From: Caprella mutica
Taxonomy: Eukaryota; Arthropoda; Malacostraca; Amphipoda; Caprellidae
Reading direction: 5' to 3'
Length of the DNA: 64,000 nt
Assembly (NCBI GenBank): GCA_947561585.1
Contig: CANNZV010002588.1
Location: 28,183 to 92,182 of the forward strand
Below are positions 11,520 through 23,699 of this stretch, one piece after another. Both the position numbers and the translations under genes were made by a program. The notes under the pieces are model-generated. The model saw only the letters and a list, made by a program, of their open reading frames with translations, did no database searches and had not been told where the DNA came from. Each line of letters starts with the position of its first letter. Positions within the stretch are counted from its first letter, which is position 1.

Positions 11520-12590
11520 ATTAAATGGATACTGTCTAGGCTAAACAATTGAATCGCACCAAAGAAAAGTGATCTCACATATCTAGTACATAGAGGAAAC
11601 TATTTCCTAATTTGTTCTACATGTTAGCGTATATTCAAGCACTTCATGGGTAGTACGGTAGTAAAATCTAGTCATTCGTAAAATCTAGTCAAGAGTCTAA
11701 TGTCACATTCCAAGTCAAAGTTCTTCTAGACATGCCTTAAAATGAGACGCAAATAGCTTGGTAGAGATTGATACTTCAAAACGGTTAGATTTTTTTTGAC
11801 TGGAATAAATTATTTATGAAAATACCTCCTTATTATCGCGCAATGCAAATTATTTTTTTGGAAGGGGATCCCCATGACGCATAAAGGGTTGACATTAAAA
11901 TAGCAGCCTCGCATAATTTTGTTTAATATAAAAAGTCGTTAGCTACGTTAATGTAATAGAAATTGATTATTCAAGAGTTTCAAAATTTGCAAATGAATGA
12001 TTTCTCTACTTTCTATTACGCCTTCATGTATCTTTGAATCACCATTTTTCCCAAATCATGAAATAATACAGAAAAAGACGAGCAAAATTTAGGTTATTGA
12101 ATGACACTCCATCTTCAATTATCATTGAGAAGTTTATATAGAATATTTCAAACCTTGAGTTACAGATTAAGTATATTCAGACTATTTCACAGGGATAGAA
12201 TATTTCATCAAAATAATAGTTTCAACCTTTTAGATAAAAAATTGTGGCTGATTGACTTTTTTTAATTGAATCTACAATTTCGAAAGTAATAAAACGCTAT
12301 TTACTATAATTTGTACAGACTCTAGAGAATCCTTTAGTAATATTAAGCTTTTAGGAAATATTTTAGTATATTGGTGATAATTTGATGTTATTGGATAAAA
12401 ATGTTTCATAATGCCGTCCAAATTGCTTGTGATAAATATTAATAAAAATATGTTTACAATGCCTTCAATTTCAATTACATTGATATTTTAATGGGTATAA
12501 TATGTACAACCTATTGAGACTAGGAGTGGCCTGAAATATAAACTCTACATAATTTCTCCGTTAACTTAACTTAATCAATTTGAAAAATAG
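11520..12590. other. Convergent 3' flanks of ARL6 and UBA3
   Basis: AATAAA at 11804-11809 is a candidate poly(A) signal for ARL6, about 285 bp after its stop. On the minus strand ATTAAA (12487-12492), about 100 bp past the UBA3 stop, is a candidate for UBA3. No other gene or repeat recognised. Confidence 0.4.
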
Positions 12591-15500
12591 CTAATTGCCA
12601 ACTTCCATTACTTGAGCAATTTTCAGTTGAAAAATTAGAGTATTGGGTGAAGTGACGTCCGCCACCAACAACTGTGTTTGATCTTTCAAATTCAAATCTG
12701 GAAAAGAAATGAGATATTTGAAATAAAAACTTGTAAACAAAATATAGCTATTCAGGATTTTGTATGTTATATAATAATTAAATTATAAGTTATATCTTGG
12801 GAGATAAAACAAGAACTGAAGAGAGACCAGACTCTGTTGGAAGAATTAGTAGCTCAGTAAATGATATTATTTCTATAAATAAAACTAACTACTACAAGAG
12901 AAAGCTCTCCATCTTGCTAAAATAAAAATAAATTTTTTATTTAAATGTTCTTATTCAATCATAATATGAATGACCGAGAACTCGTCTCTAAATAACATTC
13001 AAAAGCTAAAGTTGAATTCCGAGTTATTGGACATTTCCACAGTTGAATAATTATATTTTTCTTACGTGTCCGAAAATGTGAAACCGTTTGATAACTAGTA
13101 CCTTACCTTATTTTTAAAGTTTAGTTTAGCAGTAAGTTAGAGTAGCAACTCACCTGCAAGGCTTTTCTTCAGATTGGGTCTGAGTTTAGTTTCAATAGAA
13201 GGGGGAGACTGTAGGTACAAAGTTTTAGTTTTATCGTCAATTACAGCTTGGATACCAGGACTAGACATCTGAAATGAAAGGAAGTATTCATAATTTAGCC
13301 AAGGGTTTAACATTCGTCTTAGAAACAAAGGAAATATGAACAACGTTAAAATGAATAGAAATGCATGGGACTTTAAAGGAAAAATCCCAATTCGGTGACA
13401 ATGCTCATTTATGCAGAAAAGCTACATCTTGTGAATACAGTCTATTACTAATGAATGAAAGAAATAAATATATTGAAAATTACAATTCATTATACTACAA
13501 TGTGCTAGCTATCATTCATTTTTGTAACTATTTAGATCATAAAAAAAACAATTTAGATTCAAATAAAAAAAAAGTGCCAAATAGATAGGAAATATGTGCC
13601 CCTCACTTGATACTCCGGTGATTCCTTTAATTTATCAAGCAACATGTGAAGAGTATCAGATTCTTTCATTTCTAAATTTTGTGGCACTCGACTACAAGTG
13701 ATGCAGTTGTCTTTCTTCTCATGTTCGTAAGTGTATGTGTAAATGCCATCAGAGTCATTGAAGACGCAGTAGTTGACCATACTCTGCGCCATGTGAGTGG
13801 CTATCTTCAGACACTCTGTGGCGCAGGCAGCAGCTATCACTGCATTGGTGGACGCTACAGCAGGAATTATGTGCTTGATAACCCCTTGTGTCAGTCTGTA
13901 CGTCACGCCAGTGATATCTAAAATAGAGGACACTTTTTAGAAAGTTGAACATGAAGTTAATTATCTGGCAATTCTCTTCTCCATTTGAAATAAAATATCT
14001 AATCAAAATTTTATGGAAAGTGACAGTAAAAACGTACATTTCCTGAATATTTACCATCCCAATATTTCAGAAAAGCTTATTAAATCTAACCACTATTCCT
14101 AAAAAATTAAAAGTTAAACTAGTAAAACTGAATACTGATAGCTATCAATTGTTTTAATTTGATAGAAAAAGTAAAGGAACAAAATGACAAAGTATATAAT
14201 CTGCACTGGCTCAAAGGATTTTTATGCATTGTAGTATGAAAATTATTTGAAGAAAAATTAAATAAATTTTCAATCAAAAATTGTTTATGGTATCAACCAA
14301 CAATGTTCACTTCTGCCCTCTACTATTAAAACAGAGTCATGTGCGAAATTGAAAATAAAATAAATGAGCCAATTTTGAATGAAGATGGAAATTTACTCAC
14401 TATATGCAAGGGCAAATTATTGAAAATTTAATTATTTTCATAACTGTAAGGAATTACCTATTTATCACAATCAGCACTCACTATATTCATCCGCTCTCTT
14501 GCACGACTGTTCATAGATCCATGATATGTGCTGGGGATCATCCCCATCTATTGGGGTATCTTCTCCCCCAAAGGGATTTTCTTTGGTCCACAGCAGCATT
14601 CTGACATACTCAATGCAATGCTCCGGCAGACGAGGAGTGTGAGCTATTGTGCACATCGGGAAATTAACCTGCAAATATTCAGAATAAATGAGCATCAGTT
14701 CAATTGGATCATCCTATTTTTAATAATGCCACAGTTCTCATACACCCAATTAGGCTCACAGTAGCTACTTGGAAAGTGAGTGTCAACACAGTTACACAGG
14801 TCATGATAGGTTCAATATAAAGGTCAGATTGGTCCATAACCAATGCTAATGTCCACCTTCCACGTGATGAATGCCCAAGTACTATAACATTATCTAACTA
14901 CACTCAAATTTGAATACAATATTCATCAGAGTGATATCCAAAGTTAGTGTATACCGTTATATTTTGCATTAGGAAAAATTATGGTTTCTAAACTTAGTCA
15001 AGATTATTTATTTATTCAGATTACTGAAGATTTCAGATGTTATTGGTATCCATGATTCCTGCATCTGAAATTATTACACAGTCTGGAAATATTAACATTA
15101 GCTTACCCCTACATCTCTGCTATTTACATTATATTAACATTTACCTGAGGTGGGAAGAGGTCTAGAGTGCATTCCACACAGGCAGAGAGACCAGGTATGA
15201 TAACTCTCACATTTCCCTTGAAGCCTTCAGTGCCACCATCCACTAGTGGAATCACAGAGCTCTGAAAAATATCAACAGAGGAGAGAGATGTGATAAATTG
15301 ATATGAATATATTACAAAGTGTTTAATAAAGGAAAATTAGTCTCCAATCAGAAGCAAGTTCATCTTTTTTATAGCAATTTAAACTAAAAATATAATTACT
15401 TCACTAAATACTACATGCAATAGCTACCTGCTACAATTGTAGTAGCTAAATATGAATATGCAAGAAAACATTTTTTATCTCAGTCTGCACATATCTTTAG

Positions 15501-16667
15501 AATAGTTAGTTACTACAGATAGCAAATTGAATGACTGTCTTGTAGTATAGCTATGGCAATGATCAAACACAGGCATGTAAAATATGTAACTCAAACAGTT
15601 GTCACCCTATACTTTCTAATTTCAATGAGATATCTCACCTGATCAAGCTCACCATCATCATACTTCAGTAAAGAGAATAGAGTATTGTTTATCCACCTCC
15701 TTGCTACAACTGAATCTAACCCACATACAACTATGTGGAATTCTTCATACCAGGACATGTCTTGATCTTGAATTTTACAAAAATGTCTGAATAGACGGAG
15801 TAGTTAGTTAAGAAAAAATAGTTCTCGACATTTTCATTGACTATATCACAAAAGTCAATTGGGAAACAAATAGCTACAGGTTACTGTGTTAAGCTAGTCT
15901 ATATGGAGGAGGATGCATGGCACTTACAGATGGAAGAGGGAAATGGAGAGCTAATAGAATGTGAAAGGAGTTTTTAAGAATAAATAATTAAAAAGTATTT
16001 TCATCAGTATATGAACATTGTAACACATTTACAATTTATAGACAACCTAAATAAGTTTATAATAATAATAATAATTAACATGAGACAAGTATATCAAATT
16101 AGTGAAAAAAGTTATAACAGGACACAGTAGGATGCTAATACAACAATGCAATAAAGGATACGGAGTAATATTACAAGACTTCACTCTTGAATTGATGAAC
16201 TCTGCAGCAACAATAGCTTTAGCTCGGCCAATGTCTTTCTTACGGAATAGGAACTGTCTGTTCAAATTTGATAAATCTATTGTGTCCATATCAATCACGT
16301 GAATGTTGCCAAATCCAGAGAGGGCTAAATTTTTCAACAAGTCACATCCTAGACCACCAGCACCTGGTAGAGAAATAACAGAGTCGTAACTACTAAAACA
16401 TTGAAAAAGGGCTAGAATTTTAACTGGAAAAATCTGAAAGCCTATTCTTAAATTTATTTATAATTATATTTCTTGTTCATCTACAGAAATTAGATAAGAA
16501 TTATAGGAATATTAGCTACTAAAATAAAATAAAAACTCACCAATAACTAGAATTTTCAAATCATTCAACATAAAATTTAGAATGTCAGGTGAAGGTTCAA
16601 ATGATTGAGGAGTGAATGGTCCATTCCGCTCCAAGAGTTTACGCAAATCGATCCAACTTCCTGCCAT
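12591..16667 (-). CDS. UBA3: NEDD8-activating enzyme E1 catalytic subunit, 8 exons
   Basis: UBA3 pairs with NAE1/APPBP1 to adenylate NEDD8 and pass it to UBC12, feeding cullin neddylation. Minus-strand exons in order: 16541-16667, 16162-16363, 15639-15786, 15145-15261, 14482-14668, 13607-13917, 13154-13268, 12591-12697. All junctions are GT-AG and phases close exactly, giving 437 aa (human is 463). Visible motifs: nucleotide loop GAGGLG (43-48), [16 protein letters not shown] (67-82), zinc ligands CVEC (187-190) and CITC (332-335), and catalytic Cys204 in VNFPMCTIA at the start of exon 5. The C-terminal exons encode the ubiquitin-like fold that binds the E2 ([19 protein letters not shown]). 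The start Met (MAGSWIDL) lacks the charged N-terminal extension of the human protein. All key residues are intact, so the gene looks functional. Confidence 0.95.
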
Positions 16668-17311
16668 TATTATCCTGTTAAATTATAGTAGCTAGAAATC
16701 TGAAGATGAAATTGGTTAGAATTCCACAGAAAGTTAATACCTTTTCCACATTGCAATGAAACTGCTATACAGCAAAACCTCGTAGCTAGTAGACCAGAGT
16801 TATGTTCCAAGTTTGTTTGTTCTAGTAAGAAACTCACTTCAGTAGTTTCCTACTAGACCAACATTGTTTTATCTAAAAGTAAAGCGGTGACTTTAATATT
16901 TCGATAGCTCTATTTGTTTATGATAACTTTAATGCCAAATTAATGGTGACTAACATACCAATTTTGAAGGGAAACACATTTAGAAACAGTATGAATTTTG
17001 TTTCATTTAAAATTAATATAGCGTTGACCGGGATATTCCATTGCACTTTCCCGCAACTTTAATCTAGCATAAAAACTAAGCAAGGTAGAAACTTTATACT
17101 TACAGCATCTTGAGATATCACTTCGATAATGATGTGTACCAAATTTCAACCTTTTACCTCTCACGGTTCGTTATTTATTAATAAAAAACTAAACGATTAA
17201 CGATTACCGAGATTTGGGGTAATTGACTCGCACTTTTGGGGTAAATAATTACAGTGCAATTATTTATCCTAATTGCAGATCAGGCAGATTCACAGCAGTG
17301 TCATAACAGTT
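16668..17311. other. UBA3 5' flank
   Basis: This must hold the UBA3 promoter and leader. The phrase CAGCAAAACCTCG (about 16769) followed by TAGTAGACCAG resembles a one-ended pogo-type MITE fragment. No other feature seen. Confidence 0.35.
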
Positions 17312-17960
17312 CGGGGCAGTGAGGCAGAGGTCACCAGTGGGCCGTGGGGCAGAGGTCACCAGTGGGCCGTGGGGCAGAGGTCACCAGTGGGCCGTGGGGC
17401 AGAGGTCACAAGAGGACCGTGGGGCAGAGGTCACAAGAGGACCGTGGGGCAGAGGTCACAAGTGGGCAGTGGGGCAGAGGTCACCAGTGGGCCGTGGGGC
17501 AGAGGTCACAAGTGGGCCGTGGGGCAGAGGTCACAAGTGGGCAGTGGGGCAGAGGTCACCAGTGGGCCGTGGGGCAGAGGTCACCAGTGGGCCGTGGGGC
17601 AGAGGTCACCAGTGGGCCGTGGGGCAGAGGTCACAAGAGGACCGTGAGGCAGAGGTCACAAGTGGGCAGTGGGGCAGAGGTCACCAGTGGGCCGTGGGGC
17701 AGAGGTCACAAGAGGACCGTGGGGCAGAGGTCACAAGTGGGCAGTGGGGCAGAGGTCACCAGTGGACCGTGGGGCAGAGGTCACAAGTGGGCCGTGGGGC
17801 AGAGGTCACAAGTGGGCCGTGGGGCAGAGGTCACAAGTGGGCCGTGGGGCAGAGGTCACAAGTGGGCCGTGGGGCAGAGGTCACAAGTGGGCCGTGGGGC
17901 AGAGGTCACAAGTGGGCCGTGGGGCAGAGTTTACCACTTACCAGTGGGGCAGAGGTCAGC
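17312..17960. repeat. 25-bp minisatellite, about 26 copies
   Basis: The unit is GGGGCAGAGGTCAC plus an 11-bp variable part (CAGTGGGCCGT, AAGAGGACCGT, AAGTGGGCAGT or AAGTGGGCCGT). Variants recur in blocks, and the last six units are nearly homogeneous, pointing to recent unequal exchange. The array is far more GC-rich than its surroundings. Since 25 is not a multiple of 3 and the unit has no stop in this orientation, all three plus-strand frames stay open and give the same 25-residue periodic peptide in shifted register. I do not call a gene: no splice signals, initiation context or homology support one. Confidence 0.95.
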
Positions 17961-18593
17961 GATGGGGCATAAATAATCGGTGGAGCAGGAGGCAGCGTTG
18001 GAACAGAAGTCATCTGAAGTGATAGACTGCCAGAGGAACTTAGGGGCATTCCAGGACAAGTGGACCAAGGGTTAACACCACACATCCTCAGATTTGCATG
18101 AAAGTTGGTACAAAGGGTTCTTGTGCCCAAGAAACTCTATTTTGGGAATCTCTGCTCTCTAGCTCTTATAGGTCATAAGTTATGACCTTGTGAACTTTTG
18201 AAAAAAAATGGGCAAAATGCCTTGACATCATCATTTTTGAAAGGTCATAACTTGTTTATTATTACACCTAGAACAAAAAGTCTAGCATGTTTTTTGTTCA
18301 GAATAAGCTAGGCAATATTTCTAGGTGTAAAAGTTTCATTATTTTAATTTTTTGAATGAAAAAGGTCACTTACCCTCTTTGATTTTGACCTTTACCCTCA
18401 AAGGCCCCATCTGACAAAAAAATTATTAGAACAAAAAATGTAGATTGACTACTTGACTATAGGTTGGAAGGTTATTATTTACTACTATTAATAGAGATTA
18501 GGGATATATTTGAGCTGAAACAGGTGTGTTAGACAAAAAAAGTCTTAAAGTACAAGAAAAAAATCATAATTTTGAAAAGTTGAATTGAAGTAG
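17961..18593. other. Intergenic with GGTCA-type repeats
   Basis: Contains the palindrome AGGTCATAAGTTATGACCTT (about 18169-18188) and further AAAGGTCATAACTT and GGTCACTTACC phrases, loosely like the AAGGTCAAGGTCA repeats at 23.7-24.2 kb. No gene seen. Confidence 0.4.
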
Positions 18594-19056
18594 TTTCACA
18601 AATTACAAATTTACTAATATTAATAATTACCAATATTAAATGTATTACTATTTATCAATATTTACTAATATCTATTAATATATACTAGTGTTTATCAATA
18701 TTTACTAATATTTATTAATATTAAGTAATGTTTACTAATATTAATTAATATTTACTAACATTCATTAATATTAAGTTATTAATATTTACTATTATTTAAC
18801 ACAGTATTATTAGTGAATAATTAACATTAGTGAATTTATTATTGGTAAATATTCGTAATTATTAATAAATAAGAGTGATTATTAATAAATAATAGTAGTT
18901 ATTAATAAATAAGAATAACTATTTATAAATAATAGTAAATATTAAAAAACAATATTAACTATTAGTAAATAATTGTACCTATTAGTAAAGAAAAGTTAAT
19001 AGTGGTAAATTTAAAATTGGTAATTATTAATATTAGTAAATTCATAATTTGTGAAA
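18594..19056. mobile_element. Palindromic AT element with TTTCACAAATTA ends
   Basis: The left end TTTCACAAATTACAAATT is mirrored by the right end AATTCATAATTTGTGAAA. The left half is made of TTACTAATA-type units and the right half of their complement TATTAGTAA, so the whole 463 bp could fold back on itself. It looks like a non-autonomous foldback MITE. TAG on both sides may be the target site, but that is too short to be sure. Confidence 0.6.
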
Positions 19057-19108
19057 TAGAGAATTTCTTGAAGAACAGTTTACAAGTTCCTGCAGTCGGA
19101 CTATTTAT

Positions 19109-19338
19109 TCAGTCTGTATTTCATGGTAAATTCCAAAAGACTTGTCGGTAAATTTTTTTTCCATTGTCTAAGTCGGTGGAGTTTTAGCTATTTATTCCTA
19201 GGTTATCATTAATTTTTGGTAGAAAAATGGGTAAAATGATGGTGGATCAGCCAAATAAGTCATAAGTGGAAATTTATGGTGGATTTTTTCAGGTTTTTCA
19301 AAAAGTCAGTGATATTTTGTGTACCAAATACAGACTGG
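19109..19338. mobile_element. MITE family E copy
   Basis: It starts TCAGTCTGTATTTC and ends AAATACAGACTGG, with the family interior (GTCGGTGGAGTTTTAGC, TTATGGTGGATTTTTTCAG). The preceding 19064-19098 resembles the end of a family D copy. Confidence 0.65.
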
Positions 19339-19357
19339 GGGCTATAGGCTATAGCAT

Positions 19358-19595
19358 CCAGTCTGCAAAGCATGCACAATCAGTCTCCAGATATTTAATT
19401 TTTGGGGCAATTTGTCTCCAAAAAATTTCAAATTTCTCTCCAAAATGACCAAAAATCTCAAAATTCTCTCCACTAATTACATGTAAACATAGGAATTAAT
19501 TAGGAAATTGTCGCCGGATAATTCAGGAGACTAATTTCAAGGCCTCAATAGTCGCCGGATGAACTTCACAACTTCATGCATCTTTTGCAGACTGC
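19358..19595. mobile_element. MITE family G copy with TSD
   Basis: The ends are CCAGTCTGCAAAGC and CTTTTGCAGACTGC. The 8-bp TSD TATAGCAT (19350-19357 and 19596-19603) is perfect. It has the same interior as the larger composite at 51459-52724. Confidence 0.82.
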
Positions 19596-19603
19596 TATAG
19601 CAT

Positions 19604-20123
19604 ACTGCATAGTAAGTATAGCAAAATCACAACAAATGGTATTCTTGATCCATGTTTGATGTTTCAAAGTATGGAAAAAGTCTCTAGTAAACTGGTGACT
19701 TATGAGGGGTGAAATAAGTTGAATAACCTGTAGCTGTAAATATCAAGTAAATCAGTGAAAGTCAGTGGATTTTTAGCTATTTATTCTTATTTTACCATTA
19801 ATTTTCAGTGGATAAATTGGGAAAATGTTGGTGGATCACCAGTCTGCACCTGCATAGACTTTAATTTGAGAGAGAGCTACTCTCAGCACTGTCAGCAGCA
19901 GATTCAGAATCTCCCGCAGATAAATTAATGGTAACATACTCATCATAGGAATTAATTCAAGACCTCCCGCAGAGCCAGTCTGGAAAAATAGAAGCTTTCT
20001 GGTGAACTAATCACTCTGTTTTTTACAGACTTCAAAAATTAATGATAAATTGCTAAAAATTGTATAATCCGCAGTTATATAATCTGCATATAGAGTTCAT
20101 CTGTTAGCCATGTTACAGACAAT
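19604..20123. other. Fragments of MITE families B, E and C
   Basis: Partial phrases of family B (GTTTCAAAGTATGG, GGTGACTTATGAGGGG), E (CAGTGGATTTTTAGC) and C (CTCCCGCAGATAAATTAATGG) follow each other with no intact termini. No gene seen. Confidence 0.5.
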
Positions 20124-20290
20124 CCAATTAAAATAGTATGTCTCATAAACTCGCCATTTGTCTCTCCAGGTCTCTCCAAAATGATCAAATTTTCATAAAT
20201 TCTCTCCAAAATAACATTGTAGCATAGGAGAAAAATAGATAAAACTCACCGTTTGCAATTGAAGGGCTCAAAATAACTGTCACAAACTCG
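20124..20290. mobile_element. Truncated MITE family A
   Basis: Starts CCAATTAAAATAGTATG and follows the family to CACAAACTCG, where it stops abruptly at the start of a family C copy. The family A right end is missing, so a deletion or exchange accompanied this junction. Confidence 0.65.
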
Positions 20291-20550
20291 CCAGTTTGCA
20301 GAATGTGTCTCTTCTCCCGCAGAGATTTTAATTTGAGAGACAGTTACTCTCAGACTCTCCGTAGCAGATTTAGAATCTCCCGCAGCTAAATTAATGGTAA
20401 CATAGGAATTAATTCAAAATCTCCCGTAGCAAAATTAATGGTAACATAGGAATTAATTCAAGATCTCCCGCAGAGATCTCCAATTTCTAAAATTCAATCA
20501 AAAACTCCCGCAGAGAGTCTTGGAAAAATGTTCCATATTCTGCAGACTGG
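20291..20550 (-). mobile_element. MITE family C, reverse orientation
   Basis: Runs from CCAGTTTGCAGAATGTG to ATTCTGCAGACTGG. It contains the family's CTCCCGCAG boxes and the TTAATGGTAACATAGG repeat. The flanks do not form a matching 8-bp pair. Confidence 0.7.
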
Positions 20551-20616
20551 GCAGAGAGTCTTGAAAAATGTTCAAAATTAATGGAAATTTATAGTGGATT
20601 TTTTCAGCTTTAATTC

Positions 20617-21028
20617 GGGTCTGCAGAATATGGAACATTTTTCCAAGACTCTCTGCGGGAGTTTTTGATTGAATTTTTAGAAATTTGAGATCTCTGCGAA
20701 AGATCTTGAATTAATTCCTATGTTACCATTAATTTCGCTGCGGGAGATTTTGAATTAATTCCTATGTTACCATTAATTTAGTTGCGGGAGATTCTGAATC
20801 TGCTACTGAGAGTCAGAGAGTAACTGTCTCTCAAATTAAAATCTCTGCGGAAGAAGAGACACATTCTGCCCAGTCTGCAGAATATGGGACATTTTTAACA
20901 TTTTCTGTGCGAACAATCTTTAATTTCCTGCTATATTTACATGTATTTTACTGTGAACAGAAGCTAAAATGGAAGATTTCTTGGAGAACACTTTACCAGT
21001 TCCTGCAGTCTGGCATTCTGCAGACTGG
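20617..21028 (+). mobile_element. MITE family C with nested family D, inside E
   Basis: It starts GGGTCTGCAGAATATGG and ends CATTCTGCAGACTGG. Family E sequence lies on both sides (ATTTTTTCAGCTTTAA at left; AGCTTTATGAAGAAGTCAG to CAGACTGG at right), with AGCTTTAA and AGCTTTAT as a 7-of-8 TSD. Family D is nested at 20870-21013, so three levels are stacked here. Confidence 0.75.
20870..21013 (+). mobile_element. MITE family D nested in family C
   Basis: The ends are CCAGTCTGCAGAATATGGG and CCTGCAGTCTGG. The perfect TSD CATTCTGC (20862-20869 and 21014-21021) is part of family C's own terminus. 144 bp long, non-coding. Confidence 0.87.
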
Positions 21029-21100
21029 AGCTTTATGAAGAAGTCAGTGAGATTTTGTGCACCAAATACAGACTGGGCTATTTACAAATTACACGTAACA

Positions 21101-21327
21101 CCAAGTAAAATAGTATGTCTCATAAACTCACCATTTGTCTCTCCAGCTCTCTCCAAGATTCAACAAATTCTCTCCAAAATGATCAAATTATCATTAATTC
21201 TCTCCAAAATAACATTGTAGCATAGGAGAAAAATAGATAAAACTCGCCATTTGCAATTGAAGGGCTCAAAATAACTGTCATAAACTCGCCATTAAAATGG
21301 CGAGTTTGGACATGCTTTATTACTTGG
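21101..21327. mobile_element. MITE family A, intact 227-bp copy
   Basis: The ends are CCAAGTAAAATAG and TTATTACTTGG, with the perfect TSD ACGTAACA (21093-21100 and 21328-21335). This is the cleanest copy for defining the family. The frame 21183-21392 is element sequence. Confidence 0.92.
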
Positions 21328-21410
21328 ACGTAACACATATCCATATGGGCCGACACGGCGACAAATGATGTAAAACTATGGCCGTTACTCAAAATATTGA
21401 TATATCTTTT

Positions 21411-21585
21411 CCAGTCTGCAGAATATGGAACAATTTTCCAAGACTCTCTGCAGGAGATTCTGATTGGAATTTTAGAAATTTGAGATCTCTGCGGGAGATC
21501 TTGAATTAATTCCTATGTTACCATTAATTTAGCTGCGGGAGATTCTGAATCTGCTACTGAGAGTCAGAGAGTAACTGTCTCTACT
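21411..21585 (+). mobile_element. Truncated MITE family C
   Basis: Begins CCAGTCTGCAGAATATGG and follows the family to GAGTAACTGTCTC, where the last third is missing. Confidence 0.65.
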
Positions 21586-22370
21586 CAAACTATTGTAACA
21601 GGAAATAATGCTTATAGTGTGTAAATACACGTCTTACCATCATACCATGTACCATAAGGTGCGTTCCCGTGCTGAAGAGCTTGAAGAACGTTCATTCAAG
21701 GTACGAAGTACGGTACCTCGGTTAGCGTTCCCGTGCAACCACTTCAATGTGCACCGTGTAACAAGGCCTTAAGTATCATATTCGCAGAGTAGGGCCATTC
21801 GCAACGGACATAAATGTGATTTTTCTTATATCTAAAAGGCGGAAATAAAGGCCTAGATACACGGTGCGAGTAAACGTGCGAGTTGGCCTAGCCAGTTACT
21901 GTAGTGCAGGTACTCGTACAGTGTGACCACATCAGTCGAGTAACTGTTATGGAAATGCAATCCCAGCAAACATGAACATCGATGTCTAAACGACTCTGTA
22001 GAACCTCTCTTCCGACATCGAATACCAGTAACAAGTTAGACATGGTGACATCAAGTAGACATCAATCTGATATCCGTTTGCACCGCTAAACTGCATCATA
22101 TTAAGTATATATGGCATCAAATCGGTATCTTATAACTAAGTTCAATAGGAAGATAAATTACGGCATCCGCTATACATAGAGAATCTGCATCGAACAGACG
22201 CCTAATTATATATCTAATATGCTTCGAAACGATATCCCCTTGCATCCAATAAATAAATAAATTAAAATTGAAAACTCTTACTTTATTGATATAACGTACT
22301 GTACGTTTAAGTGCATATCATTTTGATTACATAATGTTATATTTAAATTAAATGGGAAGAATTGAAGTAA
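21586..22370. other. Intergenic; arm of a long-range inverted repeat
   Basis: About 21853-22000 (ACACGGTGCGAGT, GTTACTG, then CCCAGCAAACATGAA and ATCGATGTC) is matched in reverse at about 35020-35130. No gene recognised. AAGGTGCGTTCCCGTGC near 21658 and GTTAGCGTTCCCGTGC near 21722 form a short direct repeat. Confidence 0.45.
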
Positions 22371-22374
22371 TGTG

Positions 22375-22440
22375 TCCGGGTATCGATCGTAGGTCCATCC
22401 GTCCTCGTGCCTGTCCTCCGTCACTGTGCCACCTTGGATG
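22375..22440 (-). repeat. Possible tRNA-derived SINE head
   Basis: On the minus strand TGGCACAGTGACGG resembles a pol III A box. About 40 bp downstream CGATCGATACCC resembles a B box. The segment does not fold into a full tRNA by eye and I saw no second copy in the window, so this is a weak call; it could be chance. Confidence 0.3.
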
Positions 22441-23695
22441 TATCTTACTAAAACAAAATTAATATTAAACGACCCGGAGATACTTGAAGATATTTCAAAG
22501 GTCCCCCTCCAAGCAAATAATTTTATTGTTTTATTCGACGAGTCTAATGTTTCTTATCATTTTGCTGCAAACCGCATCGAATTTGGTAGCATATTTTTAA
22601 TTTTATATGCTTTTAAAGATTTTTAAAATCAAAACTCGACAATACCTATTTTACTTCCGACTTACTAATTTATGAAATTTTTAGTCTGAAGAAAAAGAAT
22701 TTACACCATTTATTTTGATTGTCAACTAGGTACTAGGTTAAATAAATCCATTAAATGTTCGTGTAAAGGTTTAAAATTGAATGAACTTATAATAGAAACG
22801 TTTATATACTTTAGGAAACAATTAATATCTAAAATAAAGCCCGAAAACGCATGGTTTGTTTATAAAAATTCAAATTTGTAATCAAAACAAAGAGTGTACA
22901 ATCTTCTTCTTGAGCGTCAGATTAGTGAGTCGCTCAATTGTTGCTCACAGAGTATTAAAAATTAAAAAACTTTAAAAAACAAAAAATAAAATATATACTG
23001 AACCGAATTGTAGACGGCCATGATTGTATGCGATTTGCAGAATAATGATCGTAGACCTTAGCTCTATAATATTATGTAATAAACTCATTTTTTTCCCGGA
23101 GCCTGGAGAACCAAAATCACAACTTATTCTTATTACAAATAGTAATGAGTTGGTCAAATTTTTGTTTAATTGTAACTCCTTAAAAATTTCGTTCTCTATG
23201 AGTTCAAATTAAAGAAAATGTTTTGAGGCCACGAATTAGAATAAAGATGAAAGCTCTGTGATGAAAGTTCAAAGTAATGAATGCATTAATTAAAATTTGA
23301 CCATTGATTAACTATCATTCAGTATATATAGGTCATAATAGTTGAGTAATTACTTCGATATTTTGACTTATAGAATTGTGTTTCATTGAACAAACAGGAA
23401 TTATGTGCTCTGTGAAATATTTTTAGCAATAGGGTATATGTTCCAAGTAATTAATAGGGTCTGCATTTTAAGAACACGTGATAAAGGAAAATATAATAAT
23501 TATTATTTAACTACTATTTAATTAGTAACATGATAACTGAAGGTAGGATACCAATTGAAATCAAAGTTAAATAATGATTATTATATATAGATTCATTGAG
23601 TCCGATTACCACTTTAAGTTTAATTACCTTCGCAATCTTGCAGAAGGTTATATTTTCATCGGAATTTATTTATTTATCATCTTGTTATTCGCTTA
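22441..23695. other. Intergenic, nothing recognised
   Basis: Short frames (22426-22626, 22972-23212) show no family I know and have no splice or neighbour support. AT-rich. Confidence 0.4.
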
Positions 23696-23699
23696 ACTG

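Noticed and set aside
17273..18022. Long overlapping plus-strand frames encoding Gly/Arg/Trp-rich repeats
   Set aside because: They are translations of a 25-bp minisatellite open in all three frames; no gene structure or homology supports them.
22375..22440. A functional tRNA gene
   Set aside because: Only A- and B-box-like words are present; no complete cloverleaf was evident, so at most a SINE head.
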